Positions 58,820 through 64,000 of a DNA stretch of 64,000 bases are shown here, piece after piece (position 1 is the first letter of the stretch; the number at the start of each line of letters is the position of its first letter). Where the stretch lies: contig NZ_UTHA01000087.1 of NCBI RefSeq assembly GCF_900582195.1, forward strand, positions 1 to 64,000, read 5' to 3'. The notes beneath the pieces are model-generated. The model had not been told where the DNA came from and ran no database searches. It worked only from the letters and a program-made list of their open reading frames with translations. Made by a program: the position numbers and the translations under genes. The DNA comes from Pseudomonas viridiflava. Lineage in GTDB: Bacteria > Pseudomonadota > Gammaproteobacteria > Pseudomonadales > Pseudomonadaceae.

Positions 58820-59211
58820 TCCTGTTCAACGCGATCGCTTTCGCGCTTTGCATCGCGGTACTCGTTGGCGTGCACCGCGACCAGGTCGCTGGCGAGCGTC
58901 CGAACGACCTGTGGATCACCGCCGACGGCTTCTACGGCCCAGGTGTGCAGGATCCCACCGTCGCCGCGCCGGACCAGCTCAATCAGGATCTTCTCGATGT
59001 GCCGGTCTGGATCCGGGTTTGCGGCCATGTGATCCGCCAGCGCTTCCGGCAGGTGATCAGCGTTGACCAAGACCTTGCTTCGGCCCACCGGATTTGGCGC
59101 TTCGATATGGCGCCGGCACAGCAGATCGTCGACCGACTCGGTTAGCCATTTCTGGCCAGCCTCTGTATCAAGAAAGTCGTCTTCCGGGATGAGCTTGCGT
59201 AGAGCTGACAT
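58807..59211 (-). CDS. Hypothetical phage protein, first gene of leftward operon
   Basis: This 134-residue protein starts MSALRKLIPEDDFLDTEAGQ, with GGAGG before the ATG at 59211. It is helical and acidic (LTESVDDLLCRRHIEAPNPV; LPEALADHMAANPDPDRHIE). It appears to be the first gene on the leftward transcript from the pL-like promoter near 59990. Not recognised. Confidence 0.6.
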   Translation of the reverse strand: MSALRKLIPEDDFLDTEAGQKWLTESVDDLLCRRHIEAPNPVGRSKVLVNADHLPEALADHMAANPDPDRHIEKILIELVRRGDGGILHTWAVEAVGGDPQVVRTLASDLVAVHANEYRDAKRESDRVEQECGF

Positions 59212-59394
59212 GGTCGCCTCCAGAGTGGCGGGGTGTTGATCCAACAAAACTCGGATGCACTCATCCGCTCCGCTGGTTGCCGTTGGGCGCGGAGGGGAGT
59301 GCATTCGGGTGGTGTCGACATTTTTATAAGGCGCGCGCCTCAGGTTGCTCTACTACTCTCCACCTGATGGATCACCATGCAGGAAGCTCCGGCA

Positions 59395-59649
59395 ATGACT
59401 GATCAGCCTTCAAAGAAAAAAACCGGTGGGAAGCTCAGTACCAAAGAGAGAATCGCAAGGCTGCATGAGCGCATAGAGCGTCTTCAGGCTGAGCTTGAGG
59501 AGGCTCCTGCACGAAGGGCTGGACAGATCGCTCGTGAGATTCGTATCTGCAAGGAGAGTTTGGTCGTAGAGCGTACTCATCTGATATCGAAGATCGACAA
59601 GGTGAGAGCCAGAAAACTCTCTGGTAGCTACGGTTCAGCTCGCAGATAG
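59395..59649 (+). CDS. Small coiled-coil hypothetical protein
   Basis: This 84-residue, highly charged protein has a coiled-coil centre (TKERIARLHERIERLQAELEE) and basic ends (KKKTGGKL; KVRARKLSG). AGGA lies before the ATG at 59395; an ATG at 59377 is possible. It is on the plus strand, opposite the presumed pL leader. Two hairpins follow its stop. Not recognised. Confidence 0.5.
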   Translation: MTDQPSKKKTGGKLSTKERIARLHERIERLQAELEEAPARRAGQIAREIRICKESLVVERTHLISKIDKVRARKLSGSYGSARR

Positions 59650-59655
59650 CTGCAC

Positions 59656-59727
59656 ACTCTTCACAAAGTCCTTCGCAGGGTTTTCTGAAGAGTGTCCGGC
59701 CCAAAATAAAAGGGCCGGCGTTCTCTT
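59656..59727 (+). terminator. Two consecutive hairpins with T-rich tail
   Basis: CACTCTTCA...TGAAGAGTG (59656-59694) forms one stem. CCGGCCC-AAAATAAAA-GGGCCGG (59696-59718) forms the next and is followed by CGTTCTCTTTT. It probably terminates the small coiled-coil gene, or marks a small RNA. The rest of 59728-59984 shows no gene. Confidence 0.55.
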
Positions 59728-59987
59728 TTCTCCGCCCCATGCACAGCGCCGCGGTTTCCCCACCTGGCCGGCGTCACACATTTCGTGTTCGGTGTTCTTC
59801 GCCGGCTGGCTTGCATGGTTTGGCGTCCTCCCATATGGGGAGTCCGGCAGGTTCCAGAGCCTGCATGGGGATCGAAGTTTGTGTTTCGCGCTATGCCCGT
59901 TTCTGGGGATCGATCCGCGAAGGTTCCTAACTGTTAAAGAGCGGCGCCGCTTTCGCTGCTGGGCCGGTGTAGTCTGGCTTGCGAATA

Positions 59988-60030
59988 AAAGTAGCAGCGC
60001 TGCTATTTAATGTAAATAGCGCTGCTAATA
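59988..60030 (-). promoter_or_regulatory. pL-like promoter with two repressor operators
   Basis: On the minus strand, TTTACA (60016-60011) and TACTTT (59993-59988) are 17 bases apart, a good -35/-10 pair aimed at the leftward operon. Overlapping it is the perfect 14-base palindrome TAGCAGCGCTGCTA (59992-60005) and a half-conserved copy AAATAGCGCTGCTA (60014-60027). Both match the three sites beside the repressor gene (62494-62561). Confidence 0.65.
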
Positions 60031-60047
60031 ATATTTTCTTCGGGCGT

Positions 60048-60077
60048 AAAAAAGCCCGCGCTTGGCGGGCTTCATGG
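60048..60077 (-). terminator. Terminator of the superinfection immunity gene
   Basis: Read leftward, AAGCCCGC-CAAGC-GCGGGCTT is followed by a T run (A tract 60048-60053 on the plus strand), 14 bases after the gene's stop. Confidence 0.85.
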
Positions 60078-60090
60078 AGCGCTTCTGTTT

Positions 60091-60501
60091 TTATACGGCT
60101 TGCTGTTCCAAATCAGAACCACAGTACCTGCACTTCTTGGCGGCGGCCTTGATGGTCTCCGCGCAGAACGGGCATTCCTTGTTCGCGGCAGCGGCAGCAA
60201 GATCCTCGGCGTAAGTTGTGGTCTCGACCGGGCGGGCAGTGTGGATGGCGGGCTTGTTGAGCGTCCAGATGAAAGCCGCAACCCAGCCGATAAAAGTCCA
60301 GCCGGCGAGGAGGTTTAGCGCGAAGATCGGCGTGGCCTTGGGGTGTTCGCCAACAGCGCAAATTGTCGGGTAGAAGTACAGAGCGATTGCGCTCGGAAAG
60401 AAAACGATGCTTGCGACCATCGCGAGGCCGTTGGTGCCGCTCCCAATCAGGTAGCTGATCAGGCAAACAATCCCGAGCAAAATCAGGCCTACGATCTTCA
60501 T
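60091..60501 (-). CDS. Superinfection immunity protein with C-terminal zinc ribbon
   Basis: This 136-residue membrane protein has two N-terminal helices ([33 protein letters not shown]) and the Imm-type third segment with [20 protein letters not shown], the signature of superinfection immunity proteins (T4 Imm-like, which block DNA entry). The C-terminal [19 protein letters not shown] is a zinc ribbon. It has its own terminator and lies between pL and the repressor, like lysogenic conversion genes. Confidence 0.82.
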   Translation of the reverse strand: MKIVGLILLGIVCLISYLIGSGTNGLAMVASIVFFPSAIALYFYPTICAVGEHPKATPIFALNLLAGWTFIGWVAAFIWTLNKPAIHTARPVETTTYAEDLAAAAANKECPFCAETIKAAAKKCRYCGSDLEQQAV

Positions 60502-60637
60502 TGGTTCCCTCCATCAATTGAGCTGAGATTTTACCATTCGTGGCTGTGCGCCACCATCTTCTGCGCCGTCAGTCGCTCCCACTGAACGGCCGCGCTATGG
60601 TGGATCTCTACCGGTGCACACCCACCAGGTACTCACT

Positions 60638-60859
60638 ATGAACGACGATCGGAAAAAGCAGGCGCTGGTTGCTTGGCGGAGATTACTCGAAGAGCCGGAG
60701 ATTAGGATGGACGCTAAGGAGCAGTACGACGAACTGCTGAAGCTGGCGGACGAATATCAGCGCGCTGGCATGATCGACGACGATGACTGGCGGGAGCTGG
60801 TGGAGGAGGCGACTGCCTTCTATGGGCACGCGGTCGAGGGGCTCGATGGCGGTACATAG
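60638..60859 (+). CDS. Small acidic hypothetical phage protein
   Basis: This 73-residue helical protein starts MNDDRKKQALVAWRRLLEEP, with a Glu/Asp-rich remainder (DEYQRAGMIDDDDWRELVEE). A GTG at 60614 would extend it by 8 residues. It is on the plus strand between two minus-strand genes. Not recognised. Confidence 0.5.
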   Translation: MNDDRKKQALVAWRRLLEEPEIRMDAKEQYDELLKLADEYQRAGMIDDDDWRELVEEATAFYGHAVEGLDGGT

Positions 60860-60895
60860 TAGGGAAGGGCGGGATGAAAAAGCCCGCCCGGGTAT

Positions 60896-61279
60896 TTATT
60901 TCTTTTGTGCAGAAGGTATGGCTGGTTCAGCGGGCTGTACTTGCTGCGACTCCAATGCTTTCTCACTTCGCCCCATCTGGAATGAGGCAATCATGTTTGA
61001 GGTGAGCATTGCATTAAATCCTGCTATCCCAATCACAATGGCGAGAACAGTTGAAACCGCTGTGACGATCATTGTTGTCTTCATCGACCCAATGCTGGCT
61101 TTGGTTTCTGCATGATTGGAAGAAATCTGATTCAGGATCTCCTCCATCCTTTTATCTCGTTCAGCTTGAACAGCTACAAATGAGTCAATTTTAGAGGAAA
61201 CAGACTCAACCCGAGCATCCATCTTTACCTCAATGGTCTCAAGCTTTGCGTTGAATTCTTCGCGTGTAATGTCATTCAT
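60896..61279 (-). CDS. Coiled-coil single-pass membrane protein
   Basis: This 127-residue protein has an N-terminal coiled coil (REEFNAKLETIEVKMDARVE; SSKIDSFVAVQAERDKRMEE), one transmembrane helix (MIVTAVSTVLAIVIGIAGF, about 72-92) and a short polar tail. The start at 61279 gives MNDITREEFNAKLE; a TTG at 61378 overlapping the upstream stop (TTGA) would add 33 residues. Similar proteins occur near repressors in Pseudomonas prophages. Function unknown. Confidence 0.65.
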   Translation of the reverse strand: MNDITREEFNAKLETIEVKMDARVESVSSKIDSFVAVQAERDKRMEEILNQISSNHAETKASIGSMKTTMIVTAVSTVLAIVIGIAGFNAMLTSNMIASFQMGRSEKALESQQVQPAEPAIPSAQKK

Positions 61280-61374
61280 TGCTCGAGTATTGCCTCTTTC
61301 TGGAGCGCTGTCACCCCTAACAAATTGTGCATTAGGCAGATGTTCTGACCGAAAGAGTTTGGGTTCATATCTGC

Positions 61375-61659
61375 TCAACTTTTAGGCCCTTCTTCCGGGT
61401 TTTTGTCAAGCCAGTCCCTAATGTGCTCAGCTCTGTGTACTCTCAAAACGCCACACTTAGAGCATTCCAGATTGAGATTGTACATATCAATCCCCCCCTT
61501 AGTGGCCCCCGTTGGGGAGAGGAAACAGAGCTCTTTATTGACGTCCGAAAAAGGTATCTCCCAGCGATCAGTCCCGCAAATGTAACAAGGGCTTTGAGGG
61601 GCAATCGTCACAAAAAATCGTACAGCTTCTGCAAATTTGATTTCCATATTCCTTCCCAT
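61375..61659 (-). CDS. Zinc-ribbon-like hypothetical protein
   Basis: This 94-residue protein has two Cys pairs, PCYICGTDRWEI (about 24-35) and LECSKCGVLRVHRAEH (about 65-80), forming a probable zinc site. The start could also be 61647 (MEIKFAEAV). It lies just downstream of the repressor gene on the same strand, so it may be expressed in the lysogen. Its composition is somewhat AT-richer than the backbone. Not recognised. Confidence 0.6.
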   Translation of the reverse strand: MGRNMEIKFAEAVRFFVTIAPQSPCYICGTDRWEIPFSDVNKELCFLSPTGATKGGIDMYNLNLECSKCGVLRVHRAEHIRDWLDKNPEEGPKS

Positions 61660-61690
61660 TTCGCTTGATTCCGCCGGATGCCAGTGTCAA

Positions 61691-62479
61691 TTAGCGCGAG
61701 TACATCGCCCACCAGAACACATGTCCCAGAATCGAAATCTGCTGCTCCTGGATCTGCTGGAACGTGTAGTCCTCATCCGGATGCTCGTCACGGTTGAAGC
61801 TGCGCAAGCGAATCCCGATCGGAATCCGGTAGACCTGTTTCACGCGAAGCTGACCGTTGTGGTTGATGGCGTACATCTCGCCGTCGACGATATCGCTCAG
61901 GGAGCTTTTCCCAACGTTCACGCCGACCGTGGCGCCGTCGCGCAGCACAGGCATCATGCTGTTCCCGCCGACCTTCACGCACTTCGCGTTACTGAACTGA
62001 ACGCCATTGTGGCGCAGGTCCTTCTTGTTGAAGCGCAGGCGCGAGTTGGCGCTTTCCTCAATCGCAAACCTGCCAGATCCGGCCGCCAGTTCGACTTCAT
62101 GAAGGAAGGGGACGTAGACCTCATCGTCATCGAGCGGGGTTTCGTCGTCCCAAGTCTCGATGTTCCCTAATTTTACGCTTGGCTGTATGCGGTCCTGCTG
62201 CACGCTGGCAACAGTGGATAACAGTCGAGAGCTGACCTCGCTTGCATCGAAGTTGAGCGCCTTTGCGAGCTTCAGCAGCGCTTCAACATTTAGTGGCACC
62301 TTCCCGGTGGCGTACTGGCTGAATGCGCTTTGCCCGGACCATCCGCACGCCTCGGCAACGTCCGCCTGCGTCAGGCTGCGCCCGGCCGCTTTAGCAGCTG
62401 ATTTCCGCTGTTCGTAGATAGCTTTGAGCCTGGCGCTCTCGGCGACTTCTTCGGGGGTGAGGGGGCGACGTATTTTCAT
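61691..62479 (-). CDS. Phage repressor, XRE HTH plus S24 peptidase (CI/LexA-like)
   Basis: This 262-residue lysogenic repressor has an HTH in residues about 34-75 (TQADVAEACGWSGQSAFSQY). The C-terminal S24 autopeptidase domain has cleavage-type Ala133-Gly134 (LAAGSG), nucleophile Ser174 in GGNSMMPVLRDG and Lys214 in RVKQVYR. RecA-stimulated self-cleavage should induce the prophage. The start at 62479 (MKIRRPLTPEE) precedes the operator region; upstream in-frame codons would lie inside the operators. It is divergent from cro. Confidence 0.9.
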   Translation of the reverse strand: MKIRRPLTPEEVAESARLKAIYEQRKSAAKAAGRSLTQADVAEACGWSGQSAFSQYATGKVPLNVEALLKLAKALNFDASEVSSRLLSTVASVQQDRIQPSVKLGNIETWDDETPLDDDEVYVPFLHEVELAAGSGRFAIEESANSRLRFNKKDLRHNGVQFSNAKCVKVGGNSMMPVLRDGATVGVNVGKSSLSDIVDGEMYAINHNGQLRVKQVYRIPIGIRLRSFNRDEHPDEDYTFQQIQEQQISILGHVFWWAMYSR

Positions 62480-62489
62480 ACGAATAAGA

Positions 62490-62566
62490 GTATTAGCAGA
62501 GCTGATATCCAAGCAAACAGCGCTGCTAGTATTTTGTTGCTGATAAAAAGCAGCACTGCTACTATA
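62490..62566. promoter_or_regulatory. Operator region with three repressor sites and the cro promoter
   Basis: Sites TAGCAGAGCTGATA (62494-62507), AAACAGCGCTGCTA (62515-62528) and AAGCAGCACTGCTA (62548-62561) share the consensus TAGCAGNGCTGCTA. TTGCTG (62537-62542) and TACTAT (62560-62565), 17 apart, form the rightward pR promoter for cro, overlapped by the third site. The first two sites lie before the repressor gene. This is the lambda OR arrangement. Confidence 0.75.
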
Positions 62567-62595
62567 CATGGCAGATATCAAGCCGTGGAAATTCC

Positions 62596-62799
62596 ATGAA
62601 AAAGACCCCTTTGAGCAAATACCTAGAAGAGCACGGCACTCAGGCCGCGCTTGCTGCTGCTCTCGGCGTGAACCAGAGCGCGATCTCGCAAATGGTTCGA
62701 GCCGGCAGAAGCATCGAAATCACCCTTTATGACGACGGCCGTATTGAGGCGAATGAGATTCGTCCGATCCCGGCGCGCCCAAAGCGCACAGCAGCCTGA
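62596..62799 (+). CDS. Cro-like repressor
   Basis: This 67-residue small HTH protein (MKKTPLSKYLEEHGTQAALA, ALGVNQSAISQMVRAGRSIE) has ITLYDDGRIEANEIRP closing the Cro fold and a basic tail. It is the first gene on the rightward transcript. It should bind the same TAGCAGNGCTGCTA operators to switch off the repressor gene. Confidence 0.88.
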   Translation: MKKTPLSKYLEEHGTQAALAAALGVNQSAISQMVRAGRSIEITLYDDGRIEANEIRPIPARPKRTAA

Positions 62800-62879
62800 G
62801 GCAGTCATTGTTACTGCCCGAGCAAATGATCGCCCACGCACTGGCAGGGCGCCACGGAAACAAATTTGAGGTTTTACGA

Positions 62880-63302
62880 ATGGAAGATTTTCTGCGGGCC
62901 TGCCAGAGCGCTGTCCTCGACAACGAAGCTAAGACCCTTGCTGCAAAGATGGGCGTTGCTCACGTTGGCTTGCTTCAGCGCGCCAATCCGGACAACGACG
63001 CACACCACCTGACCGTGGAGCATTTGTTCGGGATTCTGTTGCACACCGGCGACATGCGCCCTCTGGCTGCACTGGCGAGTGAATTTGGTTTCGACCTCGT
63101 TGCGAAAGCTGCGCCGGAGCCTCAAGCGTTGACCAAATCACTGATCAACGTCGGCAAAGAGGTCGCCGATCTGACCATCGCGGTGCACCAGGCGCTGGAT
63201 GACAACCACGTCAGTTCTTTCGAGAAAAACTTGATCCGCCAGGAGATCAACCACGTTCGGCAGAGCCTAGACGTGATGGATGCCTCGGTGAAGGCCGCCT
63301 GA
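62880..63302 (+). CDS. CII-like phage regulatory protein (Cp76 family)
   Basis: This 140-residue protein has an N-terminal HTH-like part (FLRACQSAVLDNEAKTLAAKMGVAHVGLLQRANPD) with HLTVEHLFGILLHTGDMRPLAALASEFGFD, typical of the phage regulatory CII (Cp76) family. A helical C terminus follows. The start at 62880 has GAGG 8 bases upstream. It follows cro, the cII position. It probably activates the lysogeny decision. Confidence 0.8.
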   Translation: MEDFLRACQSAVLDNEAKTLAAKMGVAHVGLLQRANPDNDAHHLTVEHLFGILLHTGDMRPLAALASEFGFDLVAKAAPEPQALTKSLINVGKEVADLTIAVHQALDDNHVSSFEKNLIRQEINHVRQSLDVMDASVKAA

Positions 63303-63310
63303 ATCCGGGC

Positions 63311-63338
63311 ACAAAAAAGCCGACGGAGAAGGTCGGCT
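63311..63338 (-). terminator. Leftward terminator between cII-like and antirepressor genes
   Basis: AGCCGAC-CTTCTCC-GTCGGCT read leftward is followed by a T run (AAAAAA at 63313-63318 on the plus strand). It would stop leftward transcription entering the immunity region, while rightward transcription passes. Confidence 0.65.
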
Positions 63339-63365
63339 GATTCGCAAAACTAGAGAGGCCCGATT

Positions 63366-64000
63366 ATGCAGAGCCAACCCAATTCAAGCAATACCCCCCA
63401 AAGTGTCGCGACACGTTTTTCGAATTCTGAAAACGTGTCGCGTACCATTTCAACGATCACGCTGCGCGACATGATTAATGAAGCACGCCAGCAGGCTGGA
63501 GAGCCAAAGGTTCGCAATGACCATTTCCTTTCCCGGGTCGAGGATGAGCTGGGCGATGATTTGGAGGGGGTGCAAAAGTATTTCACCCCCCTGCACGGCA
63601 ATCAGGTCGCCACTTATGGCCTGACACTGGACCAATGCATGCTGGTGGGGATGCGCGAGTCGAAAGCCGTTCGCCGATCTGTCCTGAAAAGGCTCAAAGA
63701 GCTGGAAGGGCCGCGGGTTCTCGCCACACTGCCTGACTTTTCCAATCCCGCCGCTGCAGCCCGTGCTTGGGCCGAACAGTTCGAGCTTCAGCAGGCAGCC
63801 AATCAGGCGCTGATTGAGGCAGCGCCAAAGATCGCCTTTGTCGAGCGCTACGTCGAATCAACCGGCCTCAAGGGTTTCCGTCAGGTGGCAAAGCTGCTCA
63901 AGGCCAACGAGTGGCGATTCCGAGAGTTCCTGCTCGACAAAAAAATCATGTACCGCATGGGCGGCGAATGGCAGGCCTACCAGCCTCACATCGACGCCGG
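63366..64000 (+). CDS. Phage antirepressor with KilAC domain (partial)
   Basis: The open frame runs off the window edge after about 211 residues. The N-terminal part has ITLRDMINEARQQAGEPKVR, NDHFLSRVEDEL and a Rha/AntB-like LDQCMLVGMRESKAVRRSVL. The C-terminal KilAC domain begins at IAFVERYVESTGLKGFRQVA with WRFREFLLDKKIMYR. GAGAGG before the ATG is the SD. Antirepressors of this type inactivate phage repressors or alter host cell functions. A perfect 13-base inverted repeat lies in its early codons. Confidence 0.85.
   Translation, partial: MQSQPNSSNTPQSVATRFSNSENVSRTISTITLRDMINEARQQAGEPKVRNDHFLSRVEDELGDDLEGVQKYFTPLHGNQVATYGLTLDQCMLVGMRESKAVRRSVLKRLKELEGPRVLATLPDFSNPAAAARAWAEQFELQQAANQALIEAAPKIAFVERYVESTGLKGFRQVAKLLKANEWRFREFLLDKKIMYRMGGEWQAYQPHIDA
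63407..63442. repeat. Perfect 13-bp inverted repeat inside the antirepressor 5' end
   Basis: CGCGACACGTTTT (63407-63419) and AAAACGTGTCGCG (63430-63442) flank a 10-base centre. It is a strong DNA dyad or RNA hairpin about 40 bases after the start codon, in coding sequence. Confidence 0.85.

Noticed and set aside
59739..60010. Small frames in the pL leader on the plus strand
   Set aside because: They overlap the operators and a GC-rich leader, lack SD sequences and have shadow-like Arg/Gly composition.

Overview
The window looks like chromosome from a fluorescent Pseudomonas (P. fluorescens group). The grounds are high-GC core genes of Pseudomonas type, a REPIN built from the GTGGGAGCGAGC-type REP sequence, DUF6124-family genes, an S-type pyocin domain protein, an APH(3')-II-like kinase and a Pseudomonas-type lambdoid prophage. 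No 16S or marker gene is present, so species is inference.

Layout. 1-115 looks like the end of an insertion sequence. 324-20025 is ordinary accessory-core chromosome: LysE exporter, GAF histidine kinase, TonB-dependent siderophore receptor, YghU-type oxidoreductase, GFA protein, LysR regulators, aminoglycoside phosphotransferase-like kinase, pyruvate-oxidase-like TPP enzyme, DUF72 protein, MHS-type MFS transporter, a four-gene PhnCDEE/selenate-type ABC operon, an HD hydrolase, an XRE regulator and a RidA/LysR divergent pair. 20150-22421 holds a radical SAM protein with an unusual C-terminal repeat and a GlxA-like AraC regulator. 22444-25235 is a small bacteriocin island (nuclease-tipped S-type pyocin protein plus two DUF6572 immunity-like genes). 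It is bounded by degenerate duplications of the 3' end of the AraC gene and by a 121-bp tandem repeat. 25350-26445 has a strongly structured leader and two DUF6124 genes. Core genes follow: alpha/beta hydrolase, tRNA-Gln, rlhA, RidA, GST, LysR and cupin.

33921-39898 is a four-gene block: two dynamin-like GTPases, a coiled-coil tail-anchored protein and a PD-(D/E)XK nuclease. Its genes overlap or abut, and its composition suggests an undescribed membrane-remodelling or anti-phage system. After an Old Yellow Enzyme and a LysR regulator comes an AT-rich strip (42535-45120) with two membrane proteins, one of putative abortive-infection type.

45922 to the window end is the left part of a lambda-like prophage in tRNA-Ser(TGA). 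It contains a displaced and decaying tRNA 3' half (attL), a tyrosine integrase, a leftward early operon (DUF4224, NinX, cytosine methyltransferase, Gp157, Rad52-like annealing protein), a superinfection-immunity protein, an S24 repressor, Cro, a CII-like protein and an antirepressor cut by the window edge. Matching operators lie at the repressor/cro region (three) and at 59992-60027 (two), where a leftward pL-like promoter can be read. Most striking is that the leftward operon is interrupted by at least five AT-rich, single-gene inserts on the opposite strand. They encode small membrane proteins, three of which share a GDF-x-G-G-x-x-x-P-like signature with the chromosomal abortive-infection-type protein at 44218. 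Two long poly-G tracts (11 and 12 G) lie just upstream of two of these genes. I infer lysogen-expressed defence or exclusion cargo that pL transcription would run through in antisense upon induction.
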